Assembly: GCF_000987835.1 (NCBI RefSeq)
Contig: NZ_CP011308.1
Coordinates: 1,054,001 to 1,118,000 of the forward strand
Length of the DNA: 64,000 nt
Source of the DNA: Sulfurovum lithotrophicum
GTDB lineage: Bacteria; Campylobacterota; Campylobacteria; Campylobacterales; Sulfurovaceae
Direction of reading: 5' to 3'
The position numbers and the translations under genes are program-made. A model generated the notes under the pieces. The model was given only the letters and a program-made list of their open reading frames with translations, was not told where the DNA came from and did not search any database. Shown piece after piece: positions 56,766 through 64,000 of the stretch (its first letter is position 1; each line of letters starts with the position of its first letter).

Positions 56766-57818
56766 ATGATCGTTCCTATTGAATTGTCCAATACAAAAAA
56801 TATTACCTATGATATCATTATCGATGCACTCCCACAACTGACCTTCAATACCAAGGTTGCGGTGATAACAAACCCTACTGTAGCTGGGTATCACCTTCAG
56901 ACACTCCTTGCCCATATCAAAGCACCGCAGCTTGAAGTAATTACTGTACCCGACGGAGAAGAATACAAGACACTTGAGACAGTAGAGACGATCCTTAACG
57001 AGCTTTTTGAACATAAATTCGACAGAAAATCACTTTTGATCGCATTTGGTGGTGGGGTCATCGGTGATATGACAGGATTTACCGCAAGTCTTTACCAGCG
57101 CGGGATCGATTTCATACAAATACCTACGACACTGCTTTCGCAGGTCGATGCCAGTGTCGGGGGTAAGACTGGAGTAAACAACCAATACGGCAAAAATCTC
57201 ATCGGTGCGTTCTACCAGCCTAAAGCGGTCTATATTGATCCATCATTTCTAAAAACACTGCCTGCAAGAGAGTTTGCTGCCGGTGTTGCAGAGATCGTAA
57301 AGATGGCGGTAATGTTCGACAAGGACTATTTTGAATTTCTTACGACTGCCGACCTGACAGAGGAAAAGGTACTCAAGGAGACCATACGAAGAAGCGTCGA
57401 ACTCAAAGCCTGGGTGGTCAATCAGGACGAGAAGGAAGCAGGGATACGTGCCGTGCTTAACTACGGGCATACCTTTGGCCATGTGGTCGAGAATGAGACC
57501 TGCTATACCACTTATCTGCACGGTGAAGCCGTTGCTATCGGCATGGTCATGGCGAATGCACTAGCTGTGGAACTTGGACTGTTGAGTGAATCGGAAGCAG
57601 AGCGTATTAAGGCTTTACTGGAAAAAGCGTCTTTGCCAACGCGTTACAAGATCAAAGATGTAGATGACTTCTATGAGCACTTCTTTCTGGACAAGAAGAG
57701 TGCGAACAACAGTATAAAATTTATTCTTCCCCAGGGGATAGGCGGACACAAAATCGTAAGTGATGTTGATGAGACGGTAGTGAAAAATGTTCTAAAAAAG
57801 TTTGGAGATGAGGCATGA
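56766..57818 (+). CDS. aroB: 3-dehydroquinate synthase
   Basis: Second step of the shikimate pathway, NAD- and metal-dependent. The 350-residue protein has LIAFGGGVIGDMTGF, IPTTLLSQVDASVGGKTGVN, and the metal ligands in REFAAGVAEIVK, LNYGHTFGHVVE and YLHGEAVAIGMV. Its stop overlaps the start of the mscS-like gene by 4 bases. Confidence 0.97.
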   Translation: MIVPIELSNTKNITYDIIIDALPQLTFNTKVAVITNPTVAGYHLQTLLAHIKAPQLEVITVPDGEEYKTLETVETILNELFEHKFDRKSLLIAFGGGVIGDMTGFTASLYQRGIDFIQIPTTLLSQVDASVGGKTGVNNQYGKNLIGAFYQPKAVYIDPSFLKTLPAREFAAGVAEIVKMAVMFDKDYFEFLTTADLTEEKVLKETIRRSVELKAWVVNQDEKEAGIRAVLNYGHTFGHVVENETCYTTYLHGEAVAIGMVMANALAVELGLLSESEAERIKALLEKASLPTRYKIKDVDDFYEHFFLDKKSANNSIKFILPQGIGGHKIVSDVDETVVKNVLKKFGDEA

Positions 57819-59503
57819 TGCATAAACGTCTCTCTGGATTACTGCTGCTGTGCGGTACACTTCTTTTTGCAGAGCCGGTTACGGCACCTGTCGTACCTCA
57901 TAAAGTTCAGGAGAACAACCAGAGCATTGTACAGAAACAGGCACTACTAAAAGAAGAACAGAGGAAGGCCAGCCGTATCAATGATCTGGTCCGGGAGAAG
58001 CAGGCGCTTGACAAAGAACTGCTTGAGAACAATATCTGGTCGAAGATATACAGCAACTATCATACCTATGTGGAATTGAAAAAACAAAAAGAGCATCTGG
58101 ATGAGCAGATAAGCATTCTTGATAACAAGTACAAACGAACGGAAGAGGAAGAGAAGGCTTTTGAAATACTCAAGAGCAAACGCTCCATTATCAACGGGAA
58201 GCTGCAGCTGCTGAAAGAGTATGAGAGCGACCCTTTCAAAAAATTCCTGCAACCGCCGGAGATCACCGATGTGCCAACCGTCGGAAATCCTTTGGCGATC
58301 ATCTCGGCCATTTCTTACATCAAGAAACTCAAAACGGATGAAACAGAGTACGAGAGCCGATACGAGTCTATTAAAAATGTCATGGAGAAACTCAAAGAGA
58401 GGGAGTTGATTCTCAAAAAGATACTCCAGTACGATACGAACAACACCAAATACAAAAAGGAACTTTTAGATACCCAGGACAAGATCAAAACATTCACGCC
58501 GGTCGTGGAGATATTCAAGACCACGCAGAATGTATATACCAAAAAGATCGATGAACTGACACTCAATCTTCGTGCAGATATCAAAAGAGAGATGGAGAAG
58601 GCCACCAGCATAGGTATGGTCATCCTCTTTTTCATTCTTTTTACCCTGCTGATCAAATATCTTGTACGCCGCTACATGTCGGACAATGACCGTTTTTATA
58701 CCATAAATAAAGCATTGAACCTCACTTTTGTAACCCTGATGCTGCTGACACTGCTTTTTGCCTATATCGAGAATGTGAACTATATCGTAACCATTCTGGG
58801 GTTTGCCTCTGCAGGTATCGCCATTGCCATGAAGGACTGGTTCATGTCCATTATGGGCTGGTTCGTCATTATCATCGGCGGTGCTATTCATGTTGGAGAC
58901 AGAGTGAAATTCGTACGTGAAGGTGTAGAATATGTGGGAGATGTCGTCGATATCTCTTTGCTACGTATGACCATTCAAGAAGACATTACCTTAACGACCT
59001 ATATGCACAACAGAAGAGCAGGTCGGATCATATTTGTACCCAATAATTTTATTTTTACCGATATGGTCGCCAACTATTCGCATGCAGGCCTGAAAACTGT
59101 ATGGGACGGCATCGATTTTATGATCACCTTCGATTCCAATGTTTCCAAAGCCTCTTCCATCGCAAAAGAGATCACCAAAAAATATGCCAAAGGATATACT
59201 GAGATCACCAGAAAACAGCTGAATAAGCTGAGAAGCCAGTACAGTATGAAAAATACCAATGTCGAGCCACGCATCTATACCTTCATAGAGCCGTACGGTA
59301 TCAAGATCTCCGCCTGGTACCATACCAATGCCTATGCAACACTGACACTGAGAAGTACGATCTCCATGGAGATCATAGAGCGACTGCAGGCGGAAGATGA
59401 CATTTTCCTCGCCTTCCCGACACAGTCTATCTATATTGACAAGGATGTACGTAAGCCTCTGCCTCCGGAAGAGATACAGAATGATGGGGATACACTGGCA
59501 TGA
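57815..59503 (+). CDS. MscS family mechanosensitive channel
   Basis: A 562-residue channel with a signal peptide (about 1-20), a long periplasmic coiled-coil region (about 30-260), TM helices near 267-287, 305-325 and the pore helix near 328-360 (TILGFASAGIAIAMKDW), then the cytosolic MscS beta domain (GDRVKFVREGVEYVGDVVDISLL) and a C-terminal cage part. It should gate under membrane tension. It overlaps aroB upstream and mtaB downstream by 4 bases each. Confidence 0.9.
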   Translation: MMHKRLSGLLLLCGTLLFAEPVTAPVVPHKVQENNQSIVQKQALLKEEQRKASRINDLVREKQALDKELLENNIWSKIYSNYHTYVELKKQKEHLDEQISILDNKYKRTEEEEKAFEILKSKRSIINGKLQLLKEYESDPFKKFLQPPEITDVPTVGNPLAIISAISYIKKLKTDETEYESRYESIKNVMEKLKERELILKKILQYDTNNTKYKKELLDTQDKIKTFTPVVEIFKTTQNVYTKKIDELTLNLRADIKREMEKATSIGMVILFFILFTLLIKYLVRRYMSDNDRFYTINKALNLTFVTLMLLTLLFAYIENVNYIVTILGFASAGIAIAMKDWFMSIMGWFVIIIGGAIHVGDRVKFVREGVEYVGDVVDISLLRMTIQEDITLTTYMHNRRAGRIIFVPNNFIFTDMVANYSHAGLKTVWDGIDFMITFDSNVSKASSIAKEITKKYAKGYTEITRKQLNKLRSQYSMKNTNVEPRIYTFIEPYGIKISAWYHTNAYATLTLRSTISMEIIERLQAEDDIFLAFPTQSIYIDKDVRKPLPPEEIQNDGDTLA

Positions 59504-60753
59504 GCAATAAAAAAGTCTTTTTCAAAACCTTCGGATGTCGTACCAACCAGTTCGATACCCAGGTCATGATGTCAAAACTCAAGGAGTTCGAACTTACCCA
59601 GGACGATACGCAAAGTGATATCATCGTAGTGAACTCCTGTACCGTTACGAATGGTGCGGACTCTTCCGTACGGAACTATATCTCCTCCATACAGCGGAAG
59701 AACCCTGATGCCAGGGTCATTCTGGCAGGCTGCGGTTCCCACTCAAAAGGGGAAGCACTTTTCGAGGATGAGAAGGTCTTTGGTGTCATGGGACACTCTG
59801 AGAAAGAGAATATCAACGAGATCCTCAAAAAAGAGAAACGTTTCTACGAGATCGGTGACCTGGAGCATATCGACTCTACCATTGTTGAAGAGTTCGTCGG
59901 AAAGAGCAGGGCGTTCATCAAGATACAGGAGGGGTGTGACTTCAGATGTTCTTACTGTATCATTCCTGCAGTGCGGGGAGATGCACGCTCCCACAGGGAA
60001 GAGACCATCCTTGAGCAGATCAGGAAGCTGGCTGCCAACGGTTTTGGAGAGTTCATACTCACAGGGACCAATGTCGGCTCCTACGGTCAGGACCACGACA
60101 CTTCCATGGCCAAACTCCTTAAAAAGATGAGCATGATACGCGGCGTACGACGCATCCGTATCGGAAGCCTTGAACCCATCCAGATCGATGAAGAGTTCAT
60201 GGAACTGCTCGATGAACCCTGGATGGCAAAGCATTTGCACATCGCCCTGCAGCATACCTCGGACAAAATGCTTGAGATCATGAACCGCCGTAACCGTTTT
60301 GCAACGGATTTGGAGCTTTTCCATAAGATCGCCCAGAAAGGCTACGCTTTGGGGACAGACTACATTGTGGGGCATCCCGGGGAAGATGAAAAGGAGTGGC
60401 AGGAGGCTATTGCACGTGTCAAAGAACTTCCTTTGACTCATGTGCATGCCTTCTCCTACTCCAAGCGGGACAATACGGCATCTGCAGTGATGAAACCTGA
60501 AATACGCGGCAACATTGCCAAAGAGCGTCACCGTGAGCTCACGGAGCTGGTCAAAGCAAAGAACTATCTGTTCAGACGTGAACATCAGACAAACCTCGAA
60601 GTGTTACTTGAGAGCGGCAGAAACGGCATATACAGCGGCTTTGATCAGTACTTCAATCGTGTGGAGGTGGAAAGTGCAGAGGACCTCAGTGCAAACTGGG
60701 TACTCTTGAACGAGGTGGAGGTAAGCAGTGAAAGCAACAAAGCGAAACTTTAA
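59500..60753 (+). CDS. mtaB: tRNA t6A37 methylthiotransferase MtaB
   Basis: Radical-SAM enzyme that adds a methylthio group to t6A37 of tRNA. The 417-residue protein has an N-terminal MTTase domain with Cys in KTFGCRTNQ, VNSCTVTNGAD and LAGCGSHSKG, the radical-SAM triad CDFRCSYC near residue 147, and a C-terminal TRAM-like end. The next gene starts inside its last codons (26-base overlap), with its SD (GGAGG) coded by mtaB. Confidence 0.93.
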   Translation: MSNKKVFFKTFGCRTNQFDTQVMMSKLKEFELTQDDTQSDIIVVNSCTVTNGADSSVRNYISSIQRKNPDARVILAGCGSHSKGEALFEDEKVFGVMGHSEKENINEILKKEKRFYEIGDLEHIDSTIVEEFVGKSRAFIKIQEGCDFRCSYCIIPAVRGDARSHREETILEQIRKLAANGFGEFILTGTNVGSYGQDHDTSMAKLLKKMSMIRGVRRIRIGSLEPIQIDEEFMELLDEPWMAKHLHIALQHTSDKMLEIMNRRNRFATDLELFHKIAQKGYALGTDYIVGHPGEDEKEWQEAIARVKELPLTHVHAFSYSKRDNTASAVMKPEIRGNIAKERHRELTELVKAKNYLFRREHQTNLEVLLESGRNGIYSGFDQYFNRVEVESAEDLSANWVLLNEVEVSSESNKAKL

Positions 60754-62401
60754 AGCCAGGTTTTTAGACAAAAAGAACCTGAAGATCATTCTTTCACTTA
60801 CAGGGGTGGTCATACTCCTGCTCGCCTATACCGCACTGCGCAATACCGACACACTGATCACCCACAAACAGGCAAATGCACTCTACAGCAAGGACAAGAT
60901 CAAAAGATTGGTGGTAGACGGTAAATACATCCGTCTTATCACCGATGAAGGAAGTTACAAGATCTATAAGGATGCCATCAATACCGCTGCATTTTTCAGT
61001 AAATATCCTGTAGAGGTGAAAGAGGACAAGGCTTATCTTTACGACCTTCTACTCATCCTCATACTCCTTGGTTCCATCGGCTATCTTTTCAGAATGATGA
61101 AAGTGAGCCGTTTGCAGCAGATCCAACAGATACGCGGAGCAAGAGAAGAGAATACGGAACTCTATGAGCCGGTGCAGGCACTCAAATCCAACGTGACCTT
61201 CAAGGATGTTGCAGGGATCAAGGATGTTAAAGAGGAGCTTGAAGAGATCATCGATTTCCTCCGTGAACCCATGAAATACCGTGACATGGATATACGTCTG
61301 CCCAAAGGTGTACTGCTTGTCGGACCTCCCGGGGTGGGTAAGACGCTCATTTCCAAGGCTGTCGCGGGTGAAGCGGGTGTGCCGTTCTTTTACCAGAGCG
61401 GTGCCTCTTTTGTCCATATCTATGTGGGAATGGGTGCGAAACGTGTCAGTGAACTTTTCAAAAAAGCCAAGCAGATGGCACCGAGTATCATCTTCATCGA
61501 TGAAATAGACGCCGTGGGAAAAAGCAGGGGAGAGTTCAGAAATGACGAACGTGAAGCGACGCTCAACCAGCTTTTGACTGAAATGGACGGCTTTGAGGAG
61601 AGTTCCGGTGTCATCGTCATCGGTGCAACTAACAAGATCGATGTGCTGGATGAAGCCTTGCTCCGGGCAGGGCGTTTTGACAGACGTATTCATATCTCGC
61701 TGCCGGACCTTGAAGAGAGAATGAGAACGCTTGAACTCTACCTTGCAAACAAGCCAAACAGTGTGGACATAGAGAATGTGGCACGTATGACTGTCGGTTT
61801 CAATTCGGCCGCGCTTGATACCCTGACGAATGAAGCAGCGATCTATGCCATGAGAGAGGGGCGAAAGGTCGTTGAGAACAGTGACTTCGAAGCGGTCAAG
61901 GAGAAAGTACTCTTGGGCAAACGCAAGATACTCAGTTTCACTGAAGAGGAGCGCAAGATACAGGCTGTCTATCAGGGGGCCAAAGCGGTCGTTGCCACCT
62001 GGCTGGATGTGGAGTTCGAGAAGATCGGGATCGTCACTACCAGGCTGACTGTTCAGGAACACGAGATACTTTCACGCTCCAAACTGATCAACCGTGTCAA
62101 AGTCTATCTTGCGGGCAGCATTGCGACAAAGCTTCACTACAAAGAACAGTTCAGCAATGCCGGCACTGACATAAGACTGGCCAAGGAGTTGCTCAACAAA
62201 GTGATCTATGAGTATTGGATGAGCGAAGACTTCATCGTCACTCCACGTCAGGAAGAAGAACTGATGAGGCAAACGGTTTCGGAAGTGACTGCTCTACTCG
62301 GTATGCTGGAGGAGCCTCTTTCCGATGTCTCGGCGTATCTTTTGAAGCATGAGAATATTACCCAGGAAGCGTGTCAGGAAATACTTCGGGGGATCTTTTA
62401 G
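60728..62401 (+). CDS. FtsH-like AAA protein lacking the zinc protease motif
   Basis: A 557-residue membrane AAA ATPase. TM helices are near residues 18-36 and 104-121 with a small periplasmic part between, as in FtsH. The AAA module is intact: Walker A GPPGVGKT (199-206), Walker B IIFIDEIDA, and ALLRAGRFDRR with the arginine fingers. Where FtsH has YHEAGHA, this protein reads YQGAKAV (from residue 415), so both zinc His and the catalytic Glu are gone; a later GTDIRLAKELL segment still resembles the third-ligand region. Probably a protease-dead remodeller. GTG start with GGAGG 6 bases upstream. H. pylori HP0286 occupies the same place (from memory). Confidence 0.9.
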   Translation: MKATKRNFKARFLDKKNLKIILSLTGVVILLLAYTALRNTDTLITHKQANALYSKDKIKRLVVDGKYIRLITDEGSYKIYKDAINTAAFFSKYPVEVKEDKAYLYDLLLILILLGSIGYLFRMMKVSRLQQIQQIRGAREENTELYEPVQALKSNVTFKDVAGIKDVKEELEEIIDFLREPMKYRDMDIRLPKGVLLVGPPGVGKTLISKAVAGEAGVPFFYQSGASFVHIYVGMGAKRVSELFKKAKQMAPSIIFIDEIDAVGKSRGEFRNDEREATLNQLLTEMDGFEESSGVIVIGATNKIDVLDEALLRAGRFDRRIHISLPDLEERMRTLELYLANKPNSVDIENVARMTVGFNSAALDTLTNEAAIYAMREGRKVVENSDFEAVKEKVLLGKRKILSFTEEERKIQAVYQGAKAVVATWLDVEFEKIGIVTTRLTVQEHEILSRSKLINRVKVYLAGSIATKLHYKEQFSNAGTDIRLAKELLNKVIYEYWMSEDFIVTPRQEEELMRQTVSEVTALLGMLEEPLSDVSAYLLKHENITQEACQEILRGIF

Positions 62402-62404
62402 CAT

Positions 62405-62917
62405 ATGCGCTATTTCAATGGTTTCTCTCTCAAAGGAGAAGAACACTTCTTCGATGACTGGCTTCCAGACAGCGACCTCTGTGTAGCCGGGTTCAGTTAC
62501 GGTGCACAACAGGCATTGGAGTATGTCTATACTGCTTCCAAAAGAGTGGACAGACTCATTCTTCTCTCTCCGGCATTCTTCCAGATGCAGAAGTCCAGTT
62601 TCATTCGTGCACAGTTACGCTACTTTGAAGCAGACAAAAGTGCATACACGACACAATTCCTTCAAAATGCTGCTTACCCTTCCGCTGTTGATCTTAACTC
62701 GTTTTTGCATACAGGAACCCAAGAGGAGCTTGAAGCACTACTGACGTACCGATGGGAGAAAGAGAAAATAGAGGAGATCCTCAAAAGAGGCACACAAATT
62801 GAGGTTTTTCTGGGCTCGGATGACAAAATCATCGATGCAGAGAAAGCATTTGCATTTTTTTCCGATATCACAACCTGTTACCGGCTGAAAGGTGCCGGGC
62901 ATCTGCTGTTGAAATAG
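62405..62917 (+). CDS. bioV: Alpha/beta hydrolase, probable pimeloyl-ACP methyl ester esterase BioV
   Basis: A 170-residue small hydrolase with the nucleophile elbow AGFSYGAQQA (Ser31), a candidate Asp in FLGSDDKIID and the His in GAGHLLLK at the very end (His166). The short length and the start MRYFNGFSLK resemble BioV, the Campylobacterota-specific esterase that frees pimeloyl-ACP for biotin synthesis. That family call is from memory. Other small esterases remain possible. The ATG is 3 bases after the FtsH-like stop, so it ends the operon. Confidence 0.6.
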   Translation: MRYFNGFSLKGEEHFFDDWLPDSDLCVAGFSYGAQQALEYVYTASKRVDRLILLSPAFFQMQKSSFIRAQLRYFEADKSAYTTQFLQNAAYPSAVDLNSFLHTGTQEELEALLTYRWEKEKIEEILKRGTQIEVFLGSDDKIIDAEKAFAFFSDITTCYRLKGAGHLLLK

Positions 62918-62963
62918 TTGACCGTAAACAATGCCATTTTTCATAATTTTTGTTTCCTTTCCT

Positions 62964-62990
62964 CGTTCCCATCCGTCCTCGGTGGGAACG
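62964..62990. repeat. REP-like hairpin
   Basis: An 8-bp perfect stem CGTTCCCA/TGGGAACG (62964-62971, 62983-62990) with an inner CCG/CGG pair and TCCT loop, preceded by CCT and followed by CATAC. The GTGGGAACGCATAC-type tail is a common form of REP repeat in many proteobacteria. The fragment of a REP-associated transposase lies about 730 bases away. The rest of 62918-63142 shows nothing coding. Confidence 0.6.
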
Positions 62991-63142
62991 CATACTGCAA
63001 TCTAAAAACATGACATGGAGTGAAACGGAATCCACACTTGCACATATGTCATATTTTCCCACTCTCTTGTTTATCTAAACTATCATACAGAAAAAAGATA
63101 AAACCATGGGCAAAAGCCGATACAAAACAGGGGTCATTCCAA

Positions 63143-63643
63143 CTATCTATCTCCAAAGTTTTTCTTCTCTCCTTTCGCCGTTGTATGGTTTTTTGAGTTA
63201 GCTGAATTAACATTGTTATGCAATATTTCTTGCATACAATCACTTAAACGGGAAGTACAAACAAATCCACCCTTGCCTGAATTTTGTTCTTGCCAATAAT
63301 TATATGCGTCTTCGAAGGTTTCTGGGTAAACGGCTCCCTTATCTAAAGGCTTTAATACACTAGAAGCTAAAGCAGATTGAGTGATTGCCATGTGCTTGAT
63401 CATATGCTCGACTTTCCATAGGGGATCATTGACACCTCTTGCCAAGACTTCAATGTGATAAATACCAGTTTCTTTCGCCTCTTTTAAATTGTGAATAACA
63501 ATCCATATGTTCTTTTTTGGGGTTCCTTTTATGGACCATATACCTTTTTTATGTTTCCGAAGATCAACATCGGAAGCGCAGAAAGCAGAATTAATAAATA
63601 ATAGAAATATTAATGGTATGAGATGTTTCATTCTTTGCATCAT
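63143..63643 (-). CDS. Secreted hypothetical protein
   Basis: A 166-residue protein with a signal peptide (about 1-20, ending FCASDV). The mature part has a patterned HNLKEAKETGIYHIEVLARG strand-like segment and a possible disulfide pair (FVCTSRLSDCMQE). The end is polar and disordered. It could belong to a DUF5086-type secreted family, but I am not sure. The ATG at 63643 has GAGGAG 8 bases upstream; an in-frame start at 63715 lacks one and would hide the signal peptide. It may be a passenger beside the transposase fragment. Confidence 0.65.
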   Translation of the reverse strand: MMQRMKHLIPLIFLLFINSAFCASDVDLRKHKKGIWSIKGTPKKNIWIVIHNLKEAKETGIYHIEVLARGVNDPLWKVEHMIKHMAITQSALASSVLKPLDKGAVYPETFEDAYNYWQEQNSGKGGFVCTSRLSDCMQEILHNNVNSANSKNHTTAKGEKKNFGDR

Positions 63644-63673
63644 AAGTTTCTCCTCGTAAGGGTGGGGTGACAG

Positions 63674-63701
63674 AAGTGTATGGGTCGAAGTGTAGGGGTC
63701 G
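63674..63701. repeat. Tandem 14-bp repeat
   Basis: AAGTGTATGGGTCG is followed directly by AAGTGTAGGGGTCG (13 of 14 identical), in the gap between the secreted protein and the transposase 3' end. It may be part of the flanking sequence of a REP/transposase unit. Confidence 0.8.
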
Positions 63702-63716
63702 TGTGACAACAACAAC

Positions 63717-64000
63717 TCATTTCCTGTTCCTCTTAATTATCCCATACACAGCCTGTTGTGATATACCCAATACTTTAGCGATCATATGCTGAGAATAGTC
63801 TTTGTCATATGCTTTTACGATTTGCCTGTTTCTCTCTTTTTTATCCTGTATCTCTGAAAATATTTTTGTAAGTTTATTGATATCAGGTTTCTTGTCTATA
63901 TTGGGAGCTTCCACCAAAGAAGATGCTGTTTTGAGCTCTTGCAGTACACTACTGTCTACTTTACTGTTCAACATCTCTTTAATGGCATCACTGTCCTTAC
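63717..64000 (-). CDS. Probable REP-associated (IS200-like Y1) transposase, C-terminal part
   Basis: The frame is open to the window edge, so the gene starts outside. The visible 94 residues lack the catalytic HUH/Tyr domain but match the C-terminal tail common in these transposases: KDSDAIKEMLNSK, then KKERNRQIVKAY and a helix-turn-helix MIAKVLGISQQAVYGIIKR. Such single-copy transposases are linked to REP hairpins; one REP-like hairpin is at 62964. The alternative is an unrelated HTH protein starting at the ATG at 63974. Confidence 0.6.
   Translation of the reverse strand, partial: KDSDAIKEMLNSKVDSSVLQELKTASSLVEAPNIDKKPDINKLTKIFSEIQDKKERNRQIVKAYDKDYSQHMIAKVLGISQQAVYGIIKRNRK

Noticed and set aside
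61049-62062. A 337-codon frame opposite the FtsH-like gene, and similar long antisense frames (45911-46780, 4765-5436, 59743-60585)
   Set aside because: They are shadows of clearly conserved genes on the other strand, with Cys/His/Phe-rich nonsense composition.

Overview
The window looks like a chromosomal segment of a mesophilic Campylobacterota (epsilonproteobacterium), most like the Sulfurovum/Sulfurimonas group. This rests on recognised protein families and on remembered gene order: gltX2-yggT-slt and tgt-COG3400-aroB-mscS-mtaB-ftsH-like are both arranged as in Helicobacter pylori. No database search was run. Genes are tightly packed on both strands, with many 1-26 nt overlaps. I saw no rRNA, tRNA or CRISPR array.

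Layout: 1-6.2 kb holds a lipoprotein, then slt-yggT-gltX2 (minus) facing glnS (plus). A GlnRS with a YqeY tail sits beside a GluRS2 whose HIGH and KMSKS signatures are both degenerate. A 266-bp element with 31-bp terminal inverted repeats starts at the base after the glnS stop. 6.2-12.5 kb: a rhodanese, a secreted DUF302 protein, a DEAD-box helicase, an unknown helical protein and PolX. 12.5-18.3 kb: sufB-C-D-E-T and thiI (minus), for Fe-S assembly and tRNA thiolation. 18.4-27.4 kb: three GGDEF-EAL c-di-GMP proteins, one with a probable periplasmic c-type haem sensor, plus a Y-family polymerase followed by a perfect 38-bp palindrome. 27.4-36.5 kb: valS with a Sel1-repeat gene, a LOG protein, pfkA, small genes, DoxX with an FMN glutamate-synthase-like protein, an exported Hsp20 and a 46-residue Lys-rich protein.

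36.5-48 kb: ctpA-purC-purS-purQ-(SH3 membrane protein)-plsC; clpB with a consensus promoter overlapping an HspR-type site and a clean terminator; then mtnK-mtnA-class II aldolase, the gene set of the 5-methylthioribose/5-deoxyribose (DHAP) shunt. 48-54 kb: DUF2207 and LemA, an AT-rich outer-membrane-like gene, a 5'-nucleotidase and a small transglycosylase. 54-63 kb: tgt, and the run COG3400-aroB-mscS-mtaB-(FtsH-like AAA protein lacking the zinc protease motif)-bioV-like. The right edge carries a REP-like hairpin, a secreted protein and the 3' end of a probable REP-associated (IS200-like) transposase.

The observations most worth following are the GluRS2 decay next to GlnRS, the protease-dead FtsH, the inverted-repeat element and its back-to-back end palindrome, the exported Hsp20, the haem-sensing c-di-GMP enzyme and the DHAP-shunt operon with its palindromic promoter site. 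Most genes are ordinary housekeeping genes, and I do not see a convincing new defence or mobile system.
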